From contig NZ_NFJR01000010.1 in assembly GCF_002159975.1 (NCBI RefSeq), positions 44,962-108,961 of the forward strand: 64,000 nt of DNA, in the 5' to 3' direction. Each line of letters begins with the position of its first letter. The first letter of the stretch is position 1. This DNA comes from Barnesiella sp. An22. GTDB taxonomy: Bacteria; Bacteroidota; Bacteroidia; Bacteroidales; Barnesiellaceae. Positions 8,569 to 18,100 of the stretch are shown piece after piece. The notes below the pieces were generated by a model, which was not told where the DNA came from, made no database searches, and saw only the letters and a list, made by a program, of their open reading frames with translations. A program made the position numbers and the translations under genes.

Positions 8569-9891
8569 ATGAAGAGACTTTTATTTACATTTGCTGTTCT
8601 CTCTACGCTTTTTCCTCTTAAAGCGCAGGAGACGCTCACGCTCGAGCAGTGTCTGCTCATGGGCATCGAAAACAACCTCCAGCTACAGACGAGGCGCAAC
8701 GACATCACGAAAGGCAAACACAATGTTACCGAAAACCGTGCCAAACTGCTGCCTCAAATCAACGCCGTAGGGTCGTTCAACGACAACTTCAATCCGCCCG
8801 TATCCGTAACCGACGGCTCGGCCTACGGCAACCCCTACAACGTGACCAAGACCTTGCAGTACAATGCTTCGGCCGGGCTCCAGTTGCAGATGCCGCTCTA
8901 TAACCAGACACTGCTCACAACGCTCGACATCACGAAGATGATGGACCGCATCAACCGCCTCTCTTACGACAAGGCCCGCAACGACCTCATAGAGCAGATA
9001 ACCCGCATGTACTATCTCGCCCAGAGCACGGCAGAGCAGATTGCCATCATCAAGGACAACATCGCCCGACTGGAAGAGCTGCGAGATATTACCGTAGCCT
9101 TTTTTGACAACGGTATGGCCATGGATGTCGACGTGAAGCGAGTGAACATCAACCTGGAAAATCTGCAAGTACAATGCGACAACGCCGAGGCCATGCTCAC
9201 GCAACAGACCAACATGCTGAAGTATGTAATCGACTATCCGGCCGAAAAGCCCATAGCCCTTACCGCAGTCAATGCGGCAAGCGTCGAGGATATTGAACTC
9301 ACCGGACTTTACGAGTCGTTGCCCGAGCTACAGCTGTTGCAACAACAGAGCGAACTGGCCAACAAGCAAGAGACGATGATTCGGCAAGGCTACCTGCCTT
9401 CACTCTCGCTCACAGGCAACTTCACCTACTCGGCTTTCACCGACAAGTTCTGCAACTGGTTTCACTCCGGCCCCTCCAACCACTGGTACAACTCATCGGG
9501 TCTGGGCATCACGCTGCGTATCCCAATATTCGACGGACTCGAGAAACGCTCCAAGATACGCAAGGCCAAACTCGATGCCGAGAACGCCCGCCTGGCCTAC
9601 AACGACGCCCTCAAAGGGTTGCACACCCAATACCTCAATGCAACCTGCGACCTCATGAACAGCAGGCGCAACTTCACCAAGCAACTCGACAACTACCGGC
9701 TTGCCGAGGAGGTCTACGCCGTTACGGCCGACCGCTACCGCGAAGGCATAGCCTCGATGACCGAAGTGCTCCAAGACGAGATGCAGATGAGCGAAGCTCA
9801 AAACAGCTATGTGACCGCTCACTACAACTATCGCGTGACGGCCTTGTCGCTCTTGAAACTGACCGGCAAACTCGACTCTCTGCTGGAATAG
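8569..9891 (+). CDS. TolC-family outer-membrane efflux protein
   Basis: 440 residues. I chose ATG 8569 over an in-frame TTG at 8542, because the TTG lies inside the likely promoter and the ATG gives a proper signal peptide (MKRLLFTFAVLSTLFPLKAQ). The mature part begins ETLTLEQCLLMGIENN, the usual start of outer-membrane efflux proteins. Two long alpha-helical hairpin repeats with coiled-coil character follow (for example around RSKIRKAKLDAENARLAYND). It should form the trimeric outer-membrane channel of a tripartite drug or metabolite exporter. The next two genes encode the fusion protein and the inner-membrane pump in the same direction, 68 and 43 bases apart. Confidence 0.9.
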   Translation: MKRLLFTFAVLSTLFPLKAQETLTLEQCLLMGIENNLQLQTRRNDITKGKHNVTENRAKLLPQINAVGSFNDNFNPPVSVTDGSAYGNPYNVTKTLQYNASAGLQLQMPLYNQTLLTTLDITKMMDRINRLSYDKARNDLIEQITRMYYLAQSTAEQIAIIKDNIARLEELRDITVAFFDNGMAMDVDVKRVNINLENLQVQCDNAEAMLTQQTNMLKYVIDYPAEKPIALTAVNAASVEDIELTGLYESLPELQLLQQQSELANKQETMIRQGYLPSLSLTGNFTYSAFTDKFCNWFHSGPSNHWYNSSGLGITLRIPIFDGLEKRSKIRKAKLDAENARLAYNDALKGLHTQYLNATCDLMNSRRNFTKQLDNYRLAEEVYAVTADRYREGIASMTEVLQDEMQMSEAQNSYVTAHYNYRVTALSLLKLTGKLDSLLE

Positions 9892-9959
9892 ACCTTTTCA
9901 CAGAGCAACCGCACAGCGCACAAACACACTCATAATCAACCATTTTAGAATTTACTTCA

Positions 9960-11057
9960 ATGAAAACTCCGAACAACAACATACAGAAAACCAACACCCT
10001 GGAACAACAAGCCAAAAGATTAAGGAAACAGCGCTCCCGCCAAATCGTAGCCAGCATCTTCGGCATTATAATCCTCGTATGCGGCATTGTGAAAATATCG
10101 ATGATTTTTCTCGACTACAAAAATACCGAAACCAGCAACGATGCCCAGATAGAACAATATATCTCGCCGGTCAACCTTCGTGCCTCGGGCTACATCAAGC
10201 GAGTATGTTTCACTGAACACCAGAACGTAAGAAAGGGTGACACCCTCTTGATCCTCGACGACCGCGAATACCGCATTCGCGTGATGGAAGCCGAAGCTGC
10301 GCTGAAGGATGCTTTAGCCGGCGCATCGGTCATAGGACAGACACTGCAGACGACACAGGCTTCGGCCTCGGTCTACGAGTCATCGATTGCCGAGGTTAAG
10401 ATACGCCTGGCCAAACTCGAGAAAGACCGCACCCGCTACCAGAACCTGCTTGAACGCAATGCCACAACACCGATACAACTGGAGCAAATCGAGACCGAAT
10501 ACGAGGCTACCCAAAAAAAACTGGCCGGACTGATAAGCCAGCAAAAGGCTGCCATATCGGGCGTGAACGAGGTATCTACCCGCCGCCAAAGCACCGAGGC
10601 TGCTGTCGAAAGAGCCCGCGCCGCACTCGAGATGGCCCGCCTCAACCTCTCCTACACCGTAGTCGTGGCTCCTTGCGACGGCAAACTCGGACGCCGTGCC
10701 GTCGAGGATGGGCAGTATGTTTCGGCCGGACAGACTCTCACCTACATCATACCCGACACCCAGAAGTGGGTGATTGCCAACTACAAGGAGACCCAGGTCG
10801 AAAACCTGTATGTAGGCCAGGAGGTAGCCATTACGGTAGATGCTCTTGACGGACATGAGTTCAAGGGACGCATCTCGGCCATCTCGGGAGCCACCGGTTC
10901 CAAATACTCGCTCGTTCCTACCGACAATTCGGCCGGTAACTTCGTGAAAATACGCCAGCGAATCCCGGTCAGAATCGACTTCACCGATCTGTCCGAAGCC
11001 GACAACGAACGCCTGGCTGCCGGCATGATGGTAATCGTAAAAGCTAAAATCGATTAA
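9960..11057 (+). CDS. HlyD/EmrA-type membrane fusion protein
   Basis: 365 residues. A single N-terminal membrane helix (about 29-48) is followed by a lipoyl half-motif (SPVNLRASGYIKRVCFTEHQ), an alpha-helical coiled-coil hairpin (about 100-225) and the second lipoyl half (VVAPCDGKLGRRAVEDGQYV). A beta-barrel segment with VGQEVAITVDALDGHEFKG comes next. This is the EmrA/HlyD periplasmic adaptor arrangement that links an inner-membrane MFS pump to TolC. It lies between the channel gene and the MFS gene, as expected for an EmrAB-TolC-like system. Confidence 0.92.
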   Translation: MKTPNNNIQKTNTLEQQAKRLRKQRSRQIVASIFGIIILVCGIVKISMIFLDYKNTETSNDAQIEQYISPVNLRASGYIKRVCFTEHQNVRKGDTLLILDDREYRIRVMEAEAALKDALAGASVIGQTLQTTQASASVYESSIAEVKIRLAKLEKDRTRYQNLLERNATTPIQLEQIETEYEATQKKLAGLISQQKAAISGVNEVSTRRQSTEAAVERARAALEMARLNLSYTVVVAPCDGKLGRRAVEDGQYVSAGQTLTYIIPDTQKWVIANYKETQVENLYVGQEVAITVDALDGHEFKGRISAISGATGSKYSLVPTDNSAGNFVKIRQRIPVRIDFTDLSEADNERLAAGMMVIVKAKID

Positions 11058-11100
11058 GCAAGCTGGCTCGTAAAGCATCTCTCACAAAAAGCTTAGAGTC

Positions 11101-12777
11101 ATGAAACAAAATACGATAAGCCTCACCTATGGGGCAAAATATAAGAACTACCCGTTCTACAACTGGGTACCCAAGCCGCTGGGCATCATACTGCTGATAC
11201 TGCTGTTTATCCCCATCCTCACCGTAGGTGGCGTTTATACAGCCAACAGCGGCGAAATGACAAGCGGACTGGGCATACAGTCGGAACACATACAGTTCGT
11301 GGGGTTCGTCACCTCCGTGGGCATGGCGGCCTTCTCGCCCTTCTTCTACCAGTTGGTGTGCATACGCCGCGAAAAGATGATGTGTGTCGTAGGGTTCTCC
11401 CTGATGTATCTTCTCAGCCATATCTGCGCCATCACCGACAGCATATTTGTACTGGCCCTGTGCAGCCTCATCATGGGGTTCTTGCGCATGGTACTCATGA
11501 TGGTCAATCTGTTCTCGCTCATACGCTACGCTTTCGGCATGGAAGCTACGCAAAACATCACACCGGGCAACGAACCTGTCAATGAAGAGGGATGGGACCG
11601 ACTCGACTCGGAGAAGAGCAAGAGCATGCCGATAATATATCTGTTCTTCATGATCCTGGGACAGTTGGGTACATCGCTCACGGCATGGCTGGCTTATGAA
11701 TACCAGTGGCAAGACGTGTACTACTACATGATGTGTATGACGCTCGTAGCTATACTCATCGTCCTCGTCACCATGCCTTACCACACCTACAACAACCGGC
11801 GTTTCCCCATTACGTTCCGCAAGTTTGGCAATGTGGCCGTTTTCAGCGCCATGATGACCTGCGGCATCTACGTTCTCGTGTATGGCAAAACGCTCGACTG
11901 GTTCTCCGACCCCACCATCGTACGCTCCACGATACTTACGGTAGTCTTTGCCCTCGTGTTCTTCTACATGGAGTGGTCTCACCAATCGCCCTACTTCCTC
12001 ATGGGGGTATTCCGCCTGCGCACCATCAACATGGGTATCGTCCTGTTCCTCCTGCTCATGGTGTTCAATACCAGTTCGATGTTTGTCAACGTGTTTACCG
12101 GCATGAGCATGAAAATAGACAACTGGCAGAATGCCGCCTTGGGCAACTGGAGCATGCTGGGCTATTTCATCGGGGCCGTGATAGCCATCTTCCTGGGCTC
12201 CCGCAACGTAAAGCTGAAATATCTTTTCGCTTTAGGTTTCTTGCTCATCGGCCTGTCGTCCCTGTTCATGTATTTCGAAGTGCAGACCGACGGTCTGTAC
12301 GAGAGGATGAAGTACCCGGTAATCATACGCTCGACCGGCATGATGCTCATCTACTCCCTCACGGCCGTGTATGCCAACCAACGCATGCCCTACAAGTATC
12401 TGTCGACCTGGATATGTATCATGCTCAGTGTGCGTATGGTTATTGGCCCGGGTATCGGTTCGGCCCTCTATTCCAACGTGCTCCAGCACCGCCAGCAGCA
12501 CTACATCACAATGTTTGCTCAAGATGTAGACCGCATCAACCCCCAGTCGGCCGCCGACTACGACCAGACGGTAAACGGGATGCGCTGGCAAGGCCGCAGC
12601 GAGACCGAGGCCGAACACATGGCTGCCACGTCTACTAAAGGCAAAATACAAGTGCAGGCCACCCTCTCGGCCGTCAAGGAGATGTCGGGGTGGACCTTCT
12701 ACGGTTGTATCATTTCAATGCTCTTCGTACTCATTTATCCATACAAGAAGAGGGAATTATCTGCTTGGCGGGAATAA
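11101..12777 (+). CDS. EmrB-like MFS exporter (DHA2 type, 14 TM)
   Basis: 558 residues, close to the usual length of 14-helix DHA2 drug exporters. About fourteen hydrophobic helices are visible, starting with GIILLILLFIPILTVGGVYT. Large soluble stretches occur between helices (the segment near 150-165 and the C-terminal part 460-520). The protein is diverged from classical EmrB, as is common in Bacteroidales. It should use the proton gradient to export a hydrophobic compound through the adaptor and channel encoded just upstream. Its stop codon lies inside the loop of the operon terminator. Confidence 0.88.
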   Translation: MKQNTISLTYGAKYKNYPFYNWVPKPLGIILLILLFIPILTVGGVYTANSGEMTSGLGIQSEHIQFVGFVTSVGMAAFSPFFYQLVCIRREKMMCVVGFSLMYLLSHICAITDSIFVLALCSLIMGFLRMVLMMVNLFSLIRYAFGMEATQNITPGNEPVNEEGWDRLDSEKSKSMPIIYLFFMILGQLGTSLTAWLAYEYQWQDVYYYMMCMTLVAILIVLVTMPYHTYNNRRFPITFRKFGNVAVFSAMMTCGIYVLVYGKTLDWFSDPTIVRSTILTVVFALVFFYMEWSHQSPYFLMGVFRLRTINMGIVLFLLLMVFNTSSMFVNVFTGMSMKIDNWQNAALGNWSMLGYFIGAVIAIFLGSRNVKLKYLFALGFLLIGLSSLFMYFEVQTDGLYERMKYPVIIRSTGMMLIYSLTAVYANQRMPYKYLSTWICIMLSVRMVIGPGIGSALYSNVLQHRQQHYITMFAQDVDRINPQSAADYDQTVNGMRWQGRSETEAEHMAATSTKGKIQVQATLSAVKEMSGWTFYGCIISMLFVLIYPYKKRELSAWRE

Positions 12778-12803
12778 CAACCCGCCAAGTCAGATAATTT
12801 TTA
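12755..12803 (+). terminator. Terminator of the efflux operon, overlapping the stop codon
   Basis: CTTGGCGGG (12764-12772) pairs with CCCGCCAAG (12781-12789). The stem is extended by AATTATCTG/CAGATAATT (12755-12763 with 12791-12799) across a one-base bulge, then a T-rich tail. The TAA stop of the MFS gene (12775-12777) is in the loop. Confidence 0.88.
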
Positions 12804-12833
12804 TTACCTTAGTGGCGATAAATATTTGCCCCT

Positions 12834-13718
12834 ATGGAAAAAACACTTTATGAAAAGGCTACGGCCCGGCTTGACACGCTGCAAGAAATGATGTCGGGCC
12901 AGGCCGATGTGTGCTCGTCGGGGGGTACCGTTTCTGATTTCCCGGCATGTATGAAAGAGGGGTTTATCAGTTTCGGTATAGGCCTCATCGTGTGCCACGA
13001 AGGCGAGTTCGAGTTCACCTTGTCGGGCCGCTCCTACAAGGCCAGCCGCAACGAAACCGTCTTTATGCCCGAGGGGGGTCTCTTCCGCGTTACACGGCAA
13101 TCGGCCGACGTGCTCCTGAGCCTCATCATCTACCACACCGAATCCATCCGCGACATCATGGGGGCCATGGTACAATCGGTACACCTCTATACCCTCATGT
13201 CGTCCAACATACCCTGTGTGTGGAGTACCGGCTGCGAAAACGACATCGCCCGGTACATCTCCCTGATAAAGGCCAAAGATATTTCGTCCGAAGATTTCTT
13301 TTCGATCAACGAGCACAAGTTGCTGCTGCTATCACTCACCTACCGGCTTTGCTCCGTGTTCAGCCAGAAATTCCTGTCGAACAGCCCGACCCATGCCCGG
13401 CGCACCGAGATATTTCTGAAACTGATACGACTCATCGACCGCCACTTCATGCACGAGCGGGGTGTGGCATTCTATGCCGACAAGCTATGCCTCTCGCCCA
13501 AATATCTGTCAGAACTATCAAAATCTGTTTGCGGATATACCGTTCAAGAACTGGTATTCAAAAACATAACACGCAAAGCCATGTCGCTGCTCGACAGCAC
13601 CCACAAGACCGTAGCCGAAATTTCCGACGAACTCAATTTCCCTACCCCATCGAGTTTCGGCACATTTTTCCGCAAGCAAACAGGCTTATCGCCTCAAAAA
13701 TATCGCAACCAAGCATAA
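12834..13718 (+). CDS. AraC-family transcriptional regulator
   Basis: 294 residues. The N-terminal half is a cupin-like sensor (a region reading FGIGLIVCHEGEFEFTLSG). The C-terminal 100 residues contain two helix-turn-helix motifs (YADKLCLSPKYLSELSKSV, then VAEISDELNFPTPSSFGTFF) and end with the AraC signature TGLSPQKYRNQ. It follows the efflux operon terminator and precedes an ArsC-like gene by 30 bases. It may control the upstream efflux genes, a common pairing, but its target cannot be read from the sequence. The ATG at 12834 follows an AT-rich stretch with TAAATATTTG, close to a promoter box. Confidence 0.9.
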   Translation: MEKTLYEKATARLDTLQEMMSGQADVCSSGGTVSDFPACMKEGFISFGIGLIVCHEGEFEFTLSGRSYKASRNETVFMPEGGLFRVTRQSADVLLSLIIYHTESIRDIMGAMVQSVHLYTLMSSNIPCVWSTGCENDIARYISLIKAKDISSEDFFSINEHKLLLLSLTYRLCSVFSQKFLSNSPTHARRTEIFLKLIRLIDRHFMHERGVAFYADKLCLSPKYLSELSKSVCGYTVQELVFKNITRKAMSLLDSTHKTVAEISDELNFPTPSSFGTFFRKQTGLSPQKYRNQA

Positions 13719-13748
13719 ACCGAAGTACAACAATCATTACCGACACCT

Positions 13749-14117
13749 ATGGAAATTTTGTTTTACCAATACCCTCCATGCAGCACCTGCCGCAAAGCGG
13801 CCCAATGGCTGCGCGACCATCACATCGAGGTAACAACCCGGCACATCGTAGAGACTCCGCCCACGGCTCAAGAGCTCGTCCAATGGATTGCCCGCAGCGG
13901 GTTGCCTCTGCAAAAGTTTTTCAACACCAGCGGCCAGCGATACCGCGAGCTGCGGGTGAAGGAGCGCATCCTCACCGCCCAGCCCCAGGAGCTGATCGAG
14001 CTGCTGGCCTCGGACGGCATGCTCATCAAACGCCCGTTGCTGGTCACCGGCGACCGGGTGCTCGTGGGTTTCGCCCCCACCCAATGGGAAGAGGCTCTAT
14101 GCCCCCAGTCGAAATAA
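13749..14117 (+). CDS. ArsC/Spx-like thioredoxin-fold protein
   Basis: 122 residues, the standard size of the ArsC/YffB/Spx family. The N-terminus EILFYQYPPCSTCRKAAQWL carries the C-x2-C redox motif (C11, C14). The conserved FNTSGQRYREL region and the late KRPLLVTGDRVLVGF segment (with the family R-P motif) are present. Family members are glutaredoxin-linked arsenate reductases or regulatory oxidoreductases. With no ars genes nearby, arsenate reduction is not supported by context. It probably shares a transcript with the AraC gene. Confidence 0.85.
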   Translation: MEILFYQYPPCSTCRKAAQWLRDHHIEVTTRHIVETPPTAQELVQWIARSGLPLQKFFNTSGQRYRELRVKERILTAQPQELIELLASDGMLIKRPLLVTGDRVLVGFAPTQWEEALCPQSK

Positions 14118-14182
14118 CGGTACACCGCCACCCCCGAAGCGGACAAACCGAAGCAAACAAAAAGAAAATTAAAGAGTTTTAC

Positions 14183-14213
14183 TTGCACGATTCGCAAAGA
14201 AACACTACCTTTG
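14183..14213 (+). promoter_or_regulatory. rpsP promoter
   Basis: TTG at 14183-14185 and TACCTTTG at 14206-14213 are separated by 20 bases, matching the Bacteroidales -33/-7 pattern. The ATG is 40 bases downstream. Confidence 0.75.
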
Positions 14214-14252
14214 CGCCGCTAATGCAAATACTAACCAATTAAAAAATTTCAA

Positions 14253-14825
14253 ATGGCAACAAAAATCAGATTACAGCGCTTTGGTCACAAAGACTATGCG
14301 TTCTATCAAATTGTAATCGCCGATAGCAGGGCACCACGTGATGGTAAGTTTATTGAAAGGATAGGTTCTTATAATCCGAACACTAATCCTGCTACAATAA
14401 ATTTGAATTTCGAACGGGCTTTGTATTGGCTGACAACGGGTGCTCAACCCACCGACACCGTGCGCAACATCCTCTCTCGTGAAGGTGTATTGCTGAAAAA
14501 ACACTTGCTGGGCGGTGTAAAGAAAGGTGCTTTTACCGAAGAAGTTGCAGAACAACGCTTCGAAGCGTGGTTGAAAAACAAGAAATCGGCTACCGATGCT
14601 GAAAAGGCTAAAATCTCTGCCGCTAAAGACGCTGCTGCCAAGAAACGTCTCGAAGACGAAGTAGAGAAGAACAAAGTGAAAGCCGAAGCTGTTGCTGCTA
14701 AGAAAGCTGCCGAAGCTGCCGCCAAGGCCGAGGCTGAAGCCGCTGCCAAAGCAGAAGCCGAAGCTGCCGCTGCTGCAGAAGCTCCCGCCGAAGAAGCAGC
14801 TCCCGCTGCCGAAAATGCTGAATAA
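14253..14825 (+). CDS. rpsP: 30S ribosomal protein S16 with long Ala/Glu/Lys tail
   Basis: 190 residues. The first 80 or so are canonical S16 ([20 protein letters not shown], then [18 protein letters not shown]), a 30S assembly protein that binds 16S rRNA. Residues from about 110 to the end form a low-complexity tail of A, K and E with repeats of AAAKAEAE, ending in a P/A-rich acidic segment. Such extensions occur in Bacteroidota S16 and roughly double the protein compared with the 80-90 residues of most bacteria. It is monocistronic, with its own promoter and terminator. Confidence 0.95.
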   Translation: MATKIRLQRFGHKDYAFYQIVIADSRAPRDGKFIERIGSYNPNTNPATINLNFERALYWLTTGAQPTDTVRNILSREGVLLKKHLLGGVKKGAFTEEVAEQRFEAWLKNKKSATDAEKAKISAAKDAAAKKRLEDEVEKNKVKAEAVAAKKAAEAAAKAEAEAAAKAEAEAAAAAEAPAEEAAPAAENAE

Positions 14826-14850
14826 TCCAAAACTTAGACAGCATATCGAG

Positions 14851-14889
14851 ACGGAGTATCCACACCAGGATACTCCGTTCTCTTTTTAT
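14851..14889 (+). terminator. rpsP terminator
   Basis: A perfect 11-bp stem ACGGAGTATCC (14851-14861) with GGATACTCCGT (14868-14878), 6-base loop, followed by TCTCTTTTT. Confidence 0.92.
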
Positions 14890-15197
14890 AAACACCTCTC
14901 TACTCCGCACCCTACCCTCTCGCACCCCTGCCGCCAAGGAGTATTTAACACATCGATTGATTCCATTAAAGCCCATTCACGACTTTTTTTATAAAAAAGG
15001 ATAAAATAAATTCCTTTTTCTACTAGGGACCCTACTCGATATAGAGTTATTATATATGATAAAAATTTTTTTTGCAAAAAACAGATTTGCAAGCCTATTT
15101 TACGGGGGGGTAACCATGAAAAACAGATGATCGAAAAAAAACAGATAATCGAGAAACATCCAATAAGAACACATTTTTTTCACTAAACTTTTATATC
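14890..15197. other. AT-rich leader region before the LamG surface protein
   Basis: No gene is supported. Three copies of AACAGAT (15081, 15122, 15140) precede the next gene; two of them lie in a longer direct repeat AACAGATRATCGARAA. They might be regulatory sites. No clear promoter box was found. Confidence 0.35.
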
Positions 15198-18100
15198 ATG
15201 AGAAAACATTTTTTACTATTCTCTCTATTGTTTGTTCTCTTGCCATTCTTCACGACACAGGCACAGGAGAATAAAGCGATCAACATTCCACAACTCAACA
15301 TCAACTGGAGCACCTCGGCCTACCGACTGGAAGTACCCGAAACAATCTTGGGCGACCGTAACGGTGGTGAAACCGACCGCACAGGAAAATCGTTTACCCT
15401 GTCGGCCTGGATCAACATGGACCAGTTTACCAATGGTAGCTACAACAACAAGGGAAATGTAATTATGGGTCACGGCGCCCGCTTTCACTTCAACTACAAC
15501 GGCAGCCTGGTATTGGCTACAACAACCGACGGTACCCTCAAAATCATTTCGGGGGGTGGCAACACCGTGTCGGGCAATATCGATGCAACCGTCGCCTTGA
15601 ATACCTGGACCTATCTGACTCTGGTTTATGACAACAGCGACTTTTCGGTAAAAGTCTATAAAGATGGCGTCTTGGTCGATACCCGCAACAACGGCTCGCA
15701 ATTGACTCTATTTGGCGATGACCCCTGTATCTTCTATGTAGGCGGCACCGGTTTCTCGGGTCTCTGCGACGAGATGCAGTTCTATAACCGAGCTCTCACG
15801 GCCGACGAAGTTGCCCAAGCCTACAACAACAATCCGCAAGGCGTCTCGGGTCTGACTGCCTGGTACGACTTCAACGAAATCGAGAGCGGAACAACCGGTA
15901 CGTTTGCCAACAAGGCTACCGGCTCGGCTCATGCCGACACCAAGGCTGTATTCTATAACCTCACCAACGCCACGCTGAGCAGCGACGGTGGCTATACCTC
16001 TATTAAGGCCTTTACCGAAACTGCTCCTACCCTGGCCGAAGGCCGCACGATTGAGATCACCACGATGTACACCGTAACCGTGCCCGAGACCATAGAGAAC
16101 GGAACACTCTCGGTCATGAGCGGCGAAACGGCCCTCAACGCCGGTGAAAACCAGGTAGAGGCCGGTACCGAATTGACCATCACGGCTACTCCGAACAAAA
16201 ACTATTTCGTAGAGTCGCTTACCGTAAACGAAGCTCCCGTTGAAAACGGCGGCACTTATGTTGTAAACGAAGATGCTACCATCGCCGTTTCGTTTGCCGA
16301 AATCGAAATGCACAACGTATCGGTTGCCATCGACGAAAGCGTAGATTATCAAATCGCCATGAACGGCGAACCGGTCGAAGACCTCACGTCGATAGTTGCC
16401 GGCAGCAAACTGACGCTGACCATCAACGCTCTGCCCCAAGGCAAGAAACTCGTATCGGTAACCCTTGGCGACGAGCCCCTCGAGGCTAACGAAGACGGCA
16501 CCTACACCTTCACAGTAACTGCCGACGCTACCCTCACCGTTACACTGGCCGACATTACCTACTATACCGTAACCTTGCCCGAAACCGTAGAGAACGGTAC
16601 ACTTACTGTTATGAAGGGCGACGTAGCCCTCAACCCCGGCGAGAATACCCAAATCGAAGAGGGTACTACCCTGACCATCACCGCTACTCCCAACTCGGGT
16701 TACGAAATCCTCTCGTTGCAAGTCAACGGCGAAGATTTCACCAGCGGTAACACCTATGTAGTGAATCAGAACGTAACGATTACGGCCTCCTTCCAGTTCG
16801 AAGGCCCCAAAGCCGTACTGGTTCCTGAAATCAGCGGTCAATACAAATATCAGTTCCGCTTCGACGACAAAGTATTGGGCGAACACGAAAATGGCGTGAA
16901 CAACTCGTGGAACAACGGCAATGTAACCGGTACCGACCACCGCGCCCGCAACTTCACCATGTCGGCCTGGATTAAGGCTGTCAGCACCGGTGGCGACGGT
17001 CAGATTCTCGGTCACGGACAATCGCTCTTCTACAACGCCACGGGTACATTCGGTGTATTCCTCAACAACGGTCGTCTCACCTTGAAAGCTCGTTCCTGGG
17101 AAGATGGCGGCAGCTGCCCCGGTATTGCCGAAGTAGCTACCAATGCTACCCTCACCACCGACGAATGGGCCTTCATCTCGGTAGTAGTAGATGATGTAAA
17201 CAAGACCATCAAACTCTACAAGAACGGCAAACTGGCCGGTACGGGCGACTTGGCAACCATCGTTGAAAACGGCGTACGCGAAGGCCACGGTATCGGTCTG
17301 CTTCAAGACGAGTGCGTATTCTTCGTAGGTAACGGCGGTTTCTCCTGCTATGTTGACGAAGTACAGGTATGGACGAAGGCTCTGGATGAAAAAGAGCTGA
17401 AAGAGTCGATTCGCGGCGGTTACACGCAAGAAAACATGCCTCAAGAGCTGGTTGCCTACTACAAGATAGAAAATGACTCGGAAGCCGAGTTGGAAAACAA
17501 AGGCTCCTACGGTGCCTGCCCCGCCGGTGTGGTTGAAGGTACGACCAAATTGCAAGGCTCACCCTACTGGACCGATGTATATACCTGCGACTTTATCTCG
17601 GTACAGATTGTCGAAGGTCACACCTTCCCGACCAACAACCTCACCATTACCCAACCGACCGAAGGCGGTACATTCAAAGTAGTGAATGCCCAAAATGAAG
17701 AGGTAACCAGCGGCCCCATCGACCAGTTCACGGCACTGACCGTTGTTGCCGAACCGGCCGAAGGATACCGTCTGGACAAAGTATTGGTTAACGGCGAAGA
17801 GAACAGCGGCACGACCTTCGTAATCGAAGACGATACCGAAGTAACCGTAGTCTTCACCAACCAAGCTACCGTAAGCTACACGACCGCTGCTCATGGTCAG
17901 GTAGAGATGTTTATCGACGATGCTACCGAGGCCACCGCATTCGGCGAAGTTACCCTGGGTTCGAAAGTAACCTTGAAAGCTACCCCCGACGAAGGCTATG
18001 AACTGACCTCGCTCCTGATCAACGGCGAAGAGAAGATTGACGAAGTAGCCGACAACACCTACACCATCGCTTCGCTCGACGGAGACGTGACTGTCGAAGC

